In this document: positions 14,813 to 21,825 of the stretch, piece by piece
Layout of the letters: every line of letters starts with the position of its first letter
Numbering within the stretch: position 1 is the first letter of the stretch
Virus record (IMG/VR): IMGVR_UViG_3300006754_000140
Coordinates: 1-26,191 of that record
Origin: a virus
Reading direction: 5' to 3' (one strand)
Length of the DNA: 26,191 nt
Made by a program: the position numbers and the translations under genes
The notes under the pieces: generated by a model
Databases searched by the model: none
What the model was told of the DNA's origin: nothing
Seen by the model: only the letters and a program-made list of their open reading frames with translations

Positions 14813-15675
14813 GTTCTGGATTTCATTTGGCTGGTATTGTTCCTGTCGCCGGCCCAAAATTAGATTTTAATTTTCCATGGCATGATTGTATGGTTCCCAT
14901 CGCAAAAGATTACCTTGCGATTGAGCGCGCCGTTTTAGAATGCGCATATGCCGGTTGTGAAACTATTTGGATTATCTGTGATGATGATATGCAACCGCTT
15001 ATAAGGTATCGATTGGGAGAATATGTTCAGGATCCTGTCTGGGTTTATCGACATTTTGATCGAGAGAAGGGTGAAAAGAAAAAAGTTATTCCACTACAAT
15101 ATGTGCCAATACATCCCAGAGACAAGAATAAAAGAGATTGTTATGGCTGGTCTATCTTATATGGCGCAAAGGTAGCAGATAAAGTAAGTAAGGGAATTAG
15201 CACATGGCTCGCACCGGATAGATTTTATGTAGCCTTTCCATATGGCGTTTACCCGCATTGGACACCTCGCGGCAATCGTAAACAAATATCAGAAAGACAA
15301 GATAAAAAAGTTTTATATCGATATGATGGTAAAACCATTATTGACGGCGAGTATTTGGGGTTTACATTTAACCAGTCTGATTTGAAACAATTTATTGACG
15401 AGGTAAGAAAAAAATCTACCGGCTTATTCAAAAATGAAGAAAGAGAAAGACTACCTTTAAAAGAGAGATTCTCATATAGGTTCTTTACTTTAGATCAGAT
15501 ATTTGATACAATGAGTACAGATAATATAACATACGTTGATTTAGAAAAATATCATAGAATTGATAGTTGGGATTTATACTCTGACTATATATCTTCTGAA
15601 GGAAAAGTACAATATCCAATTCCTCGAAGTCTTCTAAATGCTAATCAAATTAATCCTGTCGGAGTCGACAATTAA
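14809..15675 (+). CDS. Nucleotidyltransferase-like (GT-A fold) conserved phage protein (288 aa)
   Basis: The N-terminus 'HLAGIVPVAGPKLDFNFPWHDCMVPIAKDYLAIERAVLECAYAGCETIWIICDDDMQPLIR' (given here only as its key pattern) has the layout of sugar-phosphate nucleotidyltransferases: a G-I-V-P-V-A-G loop, a 'P..M.PI' segment, then 'A..AGCETIWIICDDDM' with an acidic cluster (D54-D56). The classical GxGxRL loop is replaced by PVAGPKLDF, so activity and substrate are uncertain. Later conserved-looking parts are 'YVPIHPRDKNKRDCYGWSILYGA' and 'DRFYVAFPYGVYP'. No membrane segment. Coupled to the previous gene by ATGA. A role in decorating DNA, capsid or host surface sugar would fit but is inference. Confidence 0.6.
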   Translation: MSSGFHLAGIVPVAGPKLDFNFPWHDCMVPIAKDYLAIERAVLECAYAGCETIWIICDDDMQPLIRYRLGEYVQDPVWVYRHFDREKGEKKKVIPLQYVPIHPRDKNKRDCYGWSILYGAKVADKVSKGISTWLAPDRFYVAFPYGVYPHWTPRGNRKQISERQDKKVLYRYDGKTIIDGEYLGFTFNQSDLKQFIDEVRKKSTGLFKNEERERLPLKERFSYRFFTLDQIFDTMSTDNITYVDLEKYHRIDSWDLYSDYISSEGKVQYPIPRSLLNANQINPVGVDN

Positions 15676-15684
15676 AGAGGTAAA

Positions 15685-16545
15685 ATGAACATTAAAGATT
15701 TGGTTGGTAACACCCCGATCATCGAACTAAAATCTAATATTTTCGCAAAGTTAGAAACTTTTAACCTATCAGGAAGTATTAAAGATCGGATTGTACTATA
15801 TATACTCAACAACGCTGAAAACAAAGGCTTAATTAATGAAGACACTATTTTGGTTGAAGCAACGAGCGGCAATACTGGCATTGCTCTCGCTATGCTCGGT
15901 TCTATAAAGAAATATAAAGTAAAAATTATAATGCCATCGAATATGTCTGAAGAGCGAAAGCAGCTCATAAGATTATATGGTGCAGAAATAATCGAAGTTG
16001 GCCACAACGACTTTCCAGGCGCAATTGCGCTTCGGGACAAGCTTGTTCGAGAGAATGACAATTGGTGGTCTTTGAATCAATTCGAGAATCCGTTAAACGT
16101 TGAATGCCATGAAAAAACAACAGCCAAAGAAATTGTAAGGCAAATTTTCATCGACCGACGCCTGGAACCAGAAGTTTTAATTTGCGGTGCAGGTACTGGC
16201 GGCACCATAATGGGCGTGGGAAGGGTCCTTAAACGAATCAACAAAGATATCAGGATCATACAGGTCAAGCCGGCCGAAGATGCGTTAAATCACGGGATAC
16301 AGGGCATTGGAGACGGCGGCGATTACTTGGTAGATCCTGATTTTATTGATGAAGTCATCTTCATTAAGACTGCAGACGCAATTGCAAAAGCCAAGGAATT
16401 ATCATTAAATGGCCTCCTGGTCGGCATAAGTTCCGGAGCAAACGTTTTGGCAGCAGAACAAGCGGCTGCGACACACAAAGGCAATGGGGCGATTATTACA
16501 TTCCTTTGTGATCGCGGCGAAAGATATTTATCTCTTTACTCTTGA
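15685..16545 (+). CDS. cysK: Cysteine synthase-like PLP enzyme (CysK/CysM family, 286 aa)
   Basis: A fold-type II PLP enzyme that would make cysteine from O-acetylserine (or phosphoserine) and sulfide. Sequence: 'VGNTPIIEL' (residues 7-15), PLP lysine K33 in 'LSGSIKDR' (28-35), the substrate loop 'TSGNTGIA' (60-67), 'QFENPLNVECHEKTT' (around 132-146), the phosphate-binding loop 'GAGTGGT' (168-174), 'HGIQGIG' (203-209), 'GISSGAN' (247-253) and the C-terminal 'CDRGERYLS'. All catalytic elements are intact. At 286 aa it is slightly trimmed compared with bacterial CysK (about 310-320). Shine-Dalgarno AAGAGG. A metabolic gene rarely expected among replication genes; no other sulfur gene is nearby. 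A related beta-replacement reaction with another nucleophile is possible. Confidence 0.88.
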   Translation: MNIKDLVGNTPIIELKSNIFAKLETFNLSGSIKDRIVLYILNNAENKGLINEDTILVEATSGNTGIALAMLGSIKKYKVKIIMPSNMSEERKQLIRLYGAEIIEVGHNDFPGAIALRDKLVRENDNWWSLNQFENPLNVECHEKTTAKEIVRQIFIDRRLEPEVLICGAGTGGTIMGVGRVLKRINKDIRIIQVKPAEDALNHGIQGIGDGGDYLVDPDFIDEVIFIKTADAIAKAKELSLNGLLVGISSGANVLAAEQAAATHKGNGAIITFLCDRGERYLSLYS

Positions 16546-16550
16546 GATAA
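16528..16550 (+). promoter_or_regulatory. Inverted repeat enclosing the -35 of the dnaE promoter
   Basis: TTATCTC (16528-16534) and GAGATAA (16544-16550), a perfect 7-bp dyad. The 9-nt loop holds TTTACT, the presumed -35 box. It spans the stop codon of the cysteine synthase gene. No T-tract follows, so it is not a canonical terminator. Confidence 0.4.
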
Positions 16551-16562
16551 CATTCCTATAAT
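16535..16562 (+). promoter_or_regulatory. Sigma70-type promoter for dnaE
   Basis: TTTACT (16535-16540), 16-bp spacer, TATAAT (16557-16562), continuing TATAATATAAC. The 12-mer TTCCTATAATAT is shared exactly with the promoter at 7182-7209. Shine-Dalgarno GAGAGGG follows, then ATG 16584. Confidence 0.68.
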
Positions 16563-16583
16563 ATAACAACAGAGAGGGTACTT

Positions 16584-19500
16584 ATGGAACGAACAGAGAG
16601 CAAGATTCCGTTTGTGGGTCTCCATGCGCATAGCGTTGTGGGATCCCCATTCGATGGATTTGGATATCCGCAAGATCATATGGATTTTGCATATCAGAAT
16701 GGCAGTCATGCATTAGCGCTGACAGACCATGGAAATATGAATGGAACGTCATATCAAGTTCTTCACGCGAAGAAGATGAAGGCCGAGGGCAAGGAGTTCA
16801 AGCCAATTTTTGGTGTTGAAGCCTACTTCGTGCCCTCTGTCGCCAAGTGGAAAGAAGCATATGAAGAGGCCAAGGCTGATAAGAAGACAGCCAGAGGTTT
16901 AGAAAAAGAGGACGGTCGACTTGTAACCGAGGATGAGAATATCTCAAAGCAAAAGAGCAACTTAATCAAGGCTCGTCGACATTTAGTTCTTTTAGCGCAG
17001 AATCAGACAGGTCTTAATAATATCTTTAAGATTGTGTCTGAAACGCACCAGGGTGATCATTTTTATCGGTACCCTCGTGTTGATTATAAATTATTGGAGA
17101 AGTATAATGAAGGGATTATTGCGTCGTCTGCTTGTTTGGGTGGTGTTTACGCTGGTGATTATTGGGATAACTTGGACAGTGGACCTGATTCTATATTAGA
17201 TGCAATGCGTGAGACAACTACTCGTATGCAATCTATTTTAGGAGATCGGTGGTATGGGGAGTTACAGTGGAATAACGTGCCGGCACAACACGAATTGAAT
17301 CAATACGTCGTGCAGCTGCATCAGGAGACTGGATTGGAACTTATTTCTACGGCAGATAGCCATTATCCAAATCCGGATGCGTGGAAAGACCGCGAACTAT
17401 ACAAGCGTTTGGGATATCTTAATCGACCCAAGAAGCCGGACTGGCTAACGTCAGAATTACCCGTTGATGTTGATGAAGTAGGGATGGAACTTTATCCGAA
17501 GAATGGAGACCAGATGTGGGAGTCGTATAAGAAGTATTCTGAAGAGTGTCAAGTGATTTATGATGATGACTTGGTTTACGATTCTATCGTCAAGACTCAT
17601 TTTATCGCTAGCGAACGTATAGAAGATTTTATGCCAGATGACACTGTACGCCTACCAAGCTTCGTTGTACCGGCCGGCGTGACTGCAGATGAGGCTCTCC
17701 TCAAGATGTCAGTGGCCGGCCTGCGAAGTTTAAGTTTAGACGAGAATGAAGAATATGCACAGCGCCTCCAGCATGAACTGGATGTTATTGTTGACCGCGG
17801 CTTCTCAAAGTATTTCCTGACAATGAAGGCGATCTCTGACAAAGCAAATGAGAATATGCTTTCAGGACCTGGACGAGGCTCAGCTGCTGGCTCTCTTGTC
17901 GCCTATGTCCTTGGAATCACACAAATCGATCCCATTAAGTATGGCCTGCTGTTCAGCCGCTTCTTACGTTCTGACGCAACTGATTATCCAGACATTGATT
18001 ATGATGTCAGCGATGCGTTTGGTCTGAAAGAGATCTTGGCTAAGGAATGGGGCGAGACGAATGTTGTGCCAATTTCAAATTACAATACTCTTCAACTCAA
18101 GTCTTTGATCAAAGATATCTCAAAGTTCTATGAAATAGAATTCGTTGAAGTTAATCGAGTGACCGGACGAATGGTCAAGGAAGCAACTCCGAAAGCAAAG
18201 GCAGCAAAGGGAATTAAGGCCGGCCTCTACATTCCAAATTTTGAAGAGCTTATGCAATACTCTGATTCTCTGCAGGAATTCTTAGCAAAATACCCACATA
18301 TCAAAACTCACATCGAAGCCTTATACGGACAAGTTCGATCTGTTAGTCGACACGCCGGCGGCGTTGTGATTGGAGAAGATCTAGATAAGCATATGCCTCT
18401 AATCAATAGAGGCGGTGTCGTGCAGACCCCATGGGCGGAAGGACAGAATGTTAGACATCTAGAACCAATGGGTTTTATTAAGTTTGATCTGCTAGGCCTC
18501 TCAACATTAGAGATGATTCAGTCTTGTGTTGGTCATATTCTCCGTCGCCACAAAGGTGTTGAGAATCCAACTTATCAGGACATTAAAGAATATTACAATA
18601 CATATATTCATCCAGACAAGATTGATCTAGAGGATCAAGAGGTATACAAGAACATTTTCCAGAAAGGCAAATTTGTTGGTATTTTTCAGTTTACTAATGA
18701 GGGCGCCCAGCGCTTTTGTAAGTCTGCGAAACCTACTAGTATCATTGACATTTCTGCCATTACCTCGATTTATCGTCCCGGCCCATTGGGCGCCCACGTT
18801 GATAAGTCTTACGTAAAAGCAAAGCGGAATCCTTCCGAGGTTCAATACGTTAACGATCTTGTAAAGGAAGTTACAGAAGAGACAGCAGGTTTCTTAATTT
18901 TCCAGGAGCAAATTGCATTGCTGGCTCATAAGCTTGGCAAAGATTTCTCTCTAGACGAGGGCAACAAACTTCGCAAGCTCTTAACCAAAAAGGGAACTGG
19001 CTCTGTACTGAAAGAGAAGAACAAACTTGAGAAGAAGTTCTTGGACGGATGTTTAGAGAAGAACATCGATTTAACTACAGCTAGCAAACTTTGGCGAAAC
19101 TTTGAGTATTTCTCTGGTTATGGCTTTAACAAGTCTCACGCAGTTTCATATTCTGTTCTGTCTTATCAGTGCGCGTGGCTTCTCAATTACTACCCGGAAT
19201 GCTGGACTGCAGCCTTCTTAGACAAGGAGCCGGAGTCTCGTAAAGAGTTAGCCATTTCCTTGGCACAACAATACGGGTTTGAGGTAACGGATATTGATAT
19301 CAACACCTCCGCGGGTATTGCCTGGGAGATTAGTGAGGATGGTAAGACTTTAATTCAGCCTTTGAGTTCAATCAAAGGCCTCGGCGCCGCGGCCATTAAA
19401 CAAATCGTCGATAACCGTCCGTTTGAGAATGCAGAAGATCTACTTTTTAAGGAAGGGGTGACATATTCCAAATTAAACAAGAAGGCGCTAGATGTACTGT

Positions 19501-20018
19501 GTCGTTCAGGGGCTTTGGATAAAATAGTTGATGATACATTTACAGGAAAGAAGCATTTTTGGATGTCGTGTATCCAAAATCGTCCGAAGAACAAGAAGAA
19601 GATGTTAGAGAATATTCAGGAGTTTCATGACGCCGGCGAATTCTCCCGAGAGGAAAAGATTAATAACATTTCAGATTTGACGGGAATTTTTCCCTTTGAT
19701 ATCGTTCTTTCAAGGGATGTTAAGTCAGCTATTCAACGATATGAAGTACCAGCGCTTGGCGATTGGGATCCAGAACTTGGTGCAGCTTGGTTTGTTCCTC
19801 GCGAGAAGATTGCCAAGAAGACAAAGAATGGAAAGCCATATTGGATTTTAAAAGTTATTGACAATACCTCAACGGTGAATACTATTAGAGTCTGGGGAGT
19901 TGATCCAAATAGAGATTTAATTCATTTGAATCGTCCATATGGAGCCCAACTAAGCTATAGCGAGGATTGGGGATTTAGTTTGAGGCTAAATAAAAATAGA
20001 TTAGTATTATTAGGTTGA
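16584..20018 (+). CDS. dnaE: DNA polymerase III alpha subunit (family C, DnaE type)
   Basis: Complete replicative polymerase, 1144 aa against 1160 in E. coli. N-terminal PHP domain with all nine metal-site residues: H14, H16, D24, H49, E79, H133, C184, D258, H260. The palm has 'GPGRGSAAGSLVAYVLG' (428-444) and catalytic aspartates D472 and D474 ('YPDIDYD') plus D635 ('IKFDLLGL'). Then 'SIYRPGPLGAH', 'FQEQIALLAHKLGKDF', 'LRKLLTKKG', 'FNKSHAVSYSVLSYQ', a helix-hairpin-helix ('SSIKGLGAAAIKQI') and a C-terminal OB-fold. No separate epsilon-type (DnaQ) exonuclease is seen in the window, so the intact PHP site may proofread, as in Thermus-type enzymes. Family C polymerases are known in a minority of phages. 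Own promoter, Shine-Dalgarno GAGAGGG; unit may read on into 20042-23452. Confidence 0.95.
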   Translation: MERTESKIPFVGLHAHSVVGSPFDGFGYPQDHMDFAYQNGSHALALTDHGNMNGTSYQVLHAKKMKAEGKEFKPIFGVEAYFVPSVAKWKEAYEEAKADKKTARGLEKEDGRLVTEDENISKQKSNLIKARRHLVLLAQNQTGLNNIFKIVSETHQGDHFYRYPRVDYKLLEKYNEGIIASSACLGGVYAGDYWDNLDSGPDSILDAMRETTTRMQSILGDRWYGELQWNNVPAQHELNQYVVQLHQETGLELISTADSHYPNPDAWKDRELYKRLGYLNRPKKPDWLTSELPVDVDEVGMELYPKNGDQMWESYKKYSEECQVIYDDDLVYDSIVKTHFIASERIEDFMPDDTVRLPSFVVPAGVTADEALLKMSVAGLRSLSLDENEEYAQRLQHELDVIVDRGFSKYFLTMKAISDKANENMLSGPGRGSAAGSLVAYVLGITQIDPIKYGLLFSRFLRSDATDYPDIDYDVSDAFGLKEILAKEWGETNVVPISNYNTLQLKSLIKDISKFYEIEFVEVNRVTGRMVKEATPKAKAAKGIKAGLYIPNFEELMQYSDSLQEFLAKYPHIKTHIEALYGQVRSVSRHAGGVVIGEDLDKHMPLINRGGVVQTPWAEGQNVRHLEPMGFIKFDLLGLSTLEMIQSCVGHILRRHKGVENPTYQDIKEYYNTYIHPDKIDLEDQEVYKNIFQKGKFVGIFQFTNEGAQRFCKSAKPTSIIDISAITSIYRPGPLGAHVDKSYVKAKRNPSEVQYVNDLVKEVTEETAGFLIFQEQIALLAHKLGKDFSLDEGNKLRKLLTKKGTGSVLKEKNKLEKKFLDGCLEKNIDLTTASKLWRNFEYFSGYGFNKSHAVSYSVLSYQCAWLLNYYPECWTAAFLDKEPESRKELAISLAQQYGFEVTDIDINTSAGIAWEISEDGKTLIQPLSSIKGLGAAAIKQIVDNRPFENAEDLLFKEGVTYSKLNKKALDVLCRSGALDKIVDDTFTGKKHFWMSCIQNRPKNKKKMLENIQEFHDAGEFSREEKINNISDLTGIFPFDIVLSRDVKSAIQRYEVPALGDWDPELGAAWFVPREKIAKKTKNGKPYWILKVIDNTSTVNTIRVWGVDPNRDLIHLNRPYGAQLSYSEDWGFSLRLNKNRLVLLG

Positions 20019-20043
20019 CAAACCAAAAGGAGTTTGATATTAT
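20015..20043 (+). promoter_or_regulatory. Candidate promoter overlapping the zinc-ribbon gene start
   Basis: TTGACA (20015-20020, full -35 consensus), 17-bp spacer, TATTAT (20038-20043). The -10 overlaps the ATG at 20042, so a transcript from here would begin inside that gene and serve dUTPase and beyond. It also contains the Shine-Dalgarno AAAGGAG in its spacer, so part of the match may be coincidence. Confidence 0.4.
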
Positions 20044-20308
20044 GAGTGGAGCAAAAAGAAAAATACAACGTGCTAAAAAGAAAAGAGCCGAAAAAGAATT
20101 ACAAGATAAGATGTTTATGTTTGATAAACTCGGCGATGCTTGTATGACTTGTGAGAAGCCTTTTGATAAGAAGGATAAAGAACAAGTTCAAAGCTGGAAC
20201 GTTGTAGTTCGCAAAAAAGAAAAGAAAGTTAATTTGTATTGTCCCGAATGCTGGGAGAAAGCAAAGAATATCATTGAAGAATTTGCAAGGAGTAAAAATG
20301 ATAATTGA
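20042..20308 (+). CDS. Small zinc-ribbon protein (88 aa), function unknown
   Basis: Two CxxC pairs: C34/C37 ('ACMTCEKPFDKKDKE') and C67/C70 ('LYCPECWEKA'), spaced about 30 residues apart as in a zinc ribbon. The first 22 residues are a basic Lys/Arg helix suited to nucleic acid or RNA polymerase contact, and the C-terminus is an amphipathic helix. I cannot assign a family. A transcription or replication accessory role would fit. ATG 20042 is chosen because AAAAGGAG lies 9 nt upstream; the frame could also start at TTG 20015, which is unlikely since it would place the Shine-Dalgarno inside the gene. Overlaps dUTPase by 11 nt. Confidence 0.7.
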   Translation: MSGAKRKIQRAKKKRAEKELQDKMFMFDKLGDACMTCEKPFDKKDKEQVQSWNVVVRKKEKKVNLYCPECWEKAKNIIEEFARSKNDN

Positions 20309-20792
20309 GTACGCAACTGTAGAATTTGGGGTCAAAGTCCCGACGCGAAGTAACCCGTCCGATGCTGGATTGGACATCTACGCGCATTTAAAAGAGAAGA
20401 TTGAGATTGCGCCCGGAGCGAACAAGATGATTCCTACCGGTCTACGATTTGGGATCCCACACGGATATATGTTGCAGGTTTGCAATAGATCAAGTATGGG
20501 AGCAAAACGATCTTTGGTCGTCGGCGCGCATATTATTGATTCAGGATATGACGGTGAAGTCTTTATTGATCTTCATAATATTGGAGCAGATACACAAACA
20601 ATTATCACCGGTGATAAAGTTGCACAACTGATCTTGGTCCCGGTGGTTCATTTCCGCGCCCGCCGAGCAGCCACTACAAATTTGTATGAAAATCAAGGGC
20701 TTACGATAAGTGAAAGAGGCAGCGGAGCCCTAGGGAGCACCGATAAAAGCACTCCTCACCCTCTGAATGGTCACCCCTCCGGAGGCTTCTAG
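20298..20792 (+). CDS. dut: dUTPase (deoxyuridine 5'-triphosphate nucleotidohydrolase)
   Basis: Trimeric enzyme hydrolysing dUTP to dUMP, keeping uracil out of DNA and feeding ThyX. All five motifs are visible: I 'DAGLDIYA' (22-29), II 'NRSSMGAKRSL' (63-73), III 'IIDSGYDGEV' (79-88, catalytic D85), IV 'GDKVAQLILVPV' (105-116), V 'RGSGALGST' (140-148). In motif V the usual Phe that stacks on uracil is Leu, and a 16-residue tail rich in Pro, His and Gly follows, ending 'SGGF'. The start is ATG 20298, with AAGGAG (20287-20292) and 5-nt spacing. The stop TAG overlaps the next gene's GTG. Confidence 0.92.
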   Translation: MIIEYATVEFGVKVPTRSNPSDAGLDIYAHLKEKIEIAPGANKMIPTGLRFGIPHGYMLQVCNRSSMGAKRSLVVGAHIIDSGYDGEVFIDLHNIGADTQTIITGDKVAQLILVPVVHFRARRAATTNLYENQGLTISERGSGALGSTDKSTPHPLNGHPSGGF

Positions 20793-21124
20793 TGAAGATT
20801 AATAAAGAAGAGTGGCGCTGTATGGTAGACAACGCCAATTTGGCAGATCTGCACGAAAGAAAAGATTTAAGAGATTTACCTTCCCTGGAAGATTTGAAAG
20901 CATTGGCCACACGCGAAGCTAATTTAGTTGATCATCCAAATCACTATAACATAGGAAAATATGAAGTGATCGATATAATTGAAGATTGGGAATTAGATTT
21001 TCATTGTGGAAACGCAGTTAAGTATATCGCGCGCCATAGTTATAAAGAGAATCCCAAGCAAGACATAGAAAAGGCAATTTGGTACTTACAGAGATATCTG
21101 GAAACCTTAGATGAAGACTCTTGA
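20792..21124 (+). CDS. DUF3310 family protein (110 aa)
   Basis: The C-terminal two thirds carry the DUF3310 pattern common in phages: 'DHPNHYNIGKYEVIDIIEDW' (47-66), 'FHCGNAVKYIARH' (70-82) and 'DIEKAIWYLQRYL' (91-103). The biochemical role is not established; some database entries call it a nucleotide kinase-like protein, with little support. The first 45 residues are an acidic, helical extension. The GTG start overlaps the dUTPase stop as TAGTG, with GGAGG (20781-20785 region) as Shine-Dalgarno. Translational coupling to nucleotide enzymes suggests a role in nucleotide metabolism, which is inference. Confidence 0.82.
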   Translation: MKINKEEWRCMVDNANLADLHERKDLRDLPSLEDLKALATREANLVDHPNHYNIGKYEVIDIIEDWELDFHCGNAVKYIARHSYKENPKQDIEKAIWYLQRYLETLDEDS

Positions 21125-21350
21125 TTTACACAATGTTAGACACAGCAAAGTAGAAGAAAAATTAATAAAGTTTATAAATCATAGACTTCCGTTAGATATA
21201 CCTTTCAGAGTTATAACCGGACAGTCAGATTATATGCATATGTTGGTAACACAACTCCTGCAAAAAAATGATCTTTATTGGAAATACGAAAGTTACGCAA
21301 ATCCAGGCTCTTTGATAATAATGGATGTGCAAGCACCAGGATACAATTAA
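21111..21350 (+). CDS. Smr-domain protein (79 aa)
   Basis: A stand-alone Smr (small MutS-related) domain, a fold known for nicking or binding DNA or RNA. Pattern: 'LDLHNVRHSKVEEKLIKFI' (residues 4-22, the LDLHg..v.eA motif), 'FRVITGQSDYMHMLVTQLL' (32-50, the ItGkG segment with GQS instead of GKG), and 'YANPGSLIIM' (62-71, the G.G.l.v strand). At 79 aa it is close to the minimal domain. The GQS change removes a conserved glycine of the catalytic loop, so nuclease activity is uncertain. Overlaps DUF3310 by 14 nt and the next gene by 1 nt (TAATG). No MutS is present here. Confidence 0.72.
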   Translation: MKTLDLHNVRHSKVEEKLIKFINHRLPLDIPFRVITGQSDYMHMLVTQLLQKNDLYWKYESYANPGSLIIMDVQAPGYN

Positions 21351-21817
21351 TGAATGATTGGTTTACAGGATCCGGGGATCGGATATCTTTTGAAGATATA
21401 ATAAAAATTGTAATAGAACATTCAGAGGCCACTGGCACTGTTTACATTGGGTCCGATAGCATGGTTCAAAAACAAAAATGTGTTTTTTGCACAGCCATTT
21501 GCCTATTAGGGCCCACAGAACAAAGTAACCGTTATTTTATTAAAAGAACGAAAAGTGACGCAAAAGAATTTAAAACTTTACTTCAGAGAATTACAACCGA
21601 GGTTCAAAATTCTATTGATATGGGATTAAGATTGTTGGAATATTGTCCGACGATAAAGATTGAACTGCACCTAGATGTAAGTAACACAAACAAAGAATCA
21701 AAAACAAGCAAGTTTGCTGACATGTTAATAGGCTATGCCAAAGGAAGCGGCTTTGATTGTAAGATAAAACCAGATGCATTTGCGGCATATTGTGTCGCAG
21801 ATAAACACTCAAAATAG
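21350..21817 (+). CDS. DUF458 / YkuK-type RNase H-like protein (155 aa)
   Basis: Matches the pattern of the predicted RNase H-fold family DUF458: 'TVYIGSDSMVQ' (30-40, first acidic D36), 'FCTAICLLGP' (46-55), 'LLQRITTEVQNSI' (77-89, E84), 'IKIELHLDVSNT' (102-113, D109), and 'IKPDAFAAYCVADKHSK' at the C-terminus (D142, D151). The four acidic positions suit a two-metal nuclease, though activity in this family is, to my knowledge, only predicted. Start ATG 21350 overlaps the Smr stop by 1 nt; the frame runs further upstream to 21278, but that would overlap the Smr gene widely. Two candidate nucleases side by side (Smr and this) is a notable pairing. Confidence 0.72.
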   Translation: MNDWFTGSGDRISFEDIIKIVIEHSEATGTVYIGSDSMVQKQKCVFCTAICLLGPTEQSNRYFIKRTKSDAKEFKTLLQRITTEVQNSIDMGLRLLEYCPTIKIELHLDVSNTNKESKTSKFADMLIGYAKGSGFDCKIKPDAFAAYCVADKHSK

Positions 21818-21825
21818 GAGAAACA

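Noticed and set aside
15672-16061. 129-codon open frame on the minus strand
   Set aside because: Fully antisense to the intact cysteine synthase, no ribosome site, and no recognisable protein pattern; a shadow of the real gene.
16542-16547. TTGAGA as -35 box of the dnaE promoter
   Set aside because: Only 9 bp from TATAAT; TTTACT at 16535 gives the normal 16-bp spacing.
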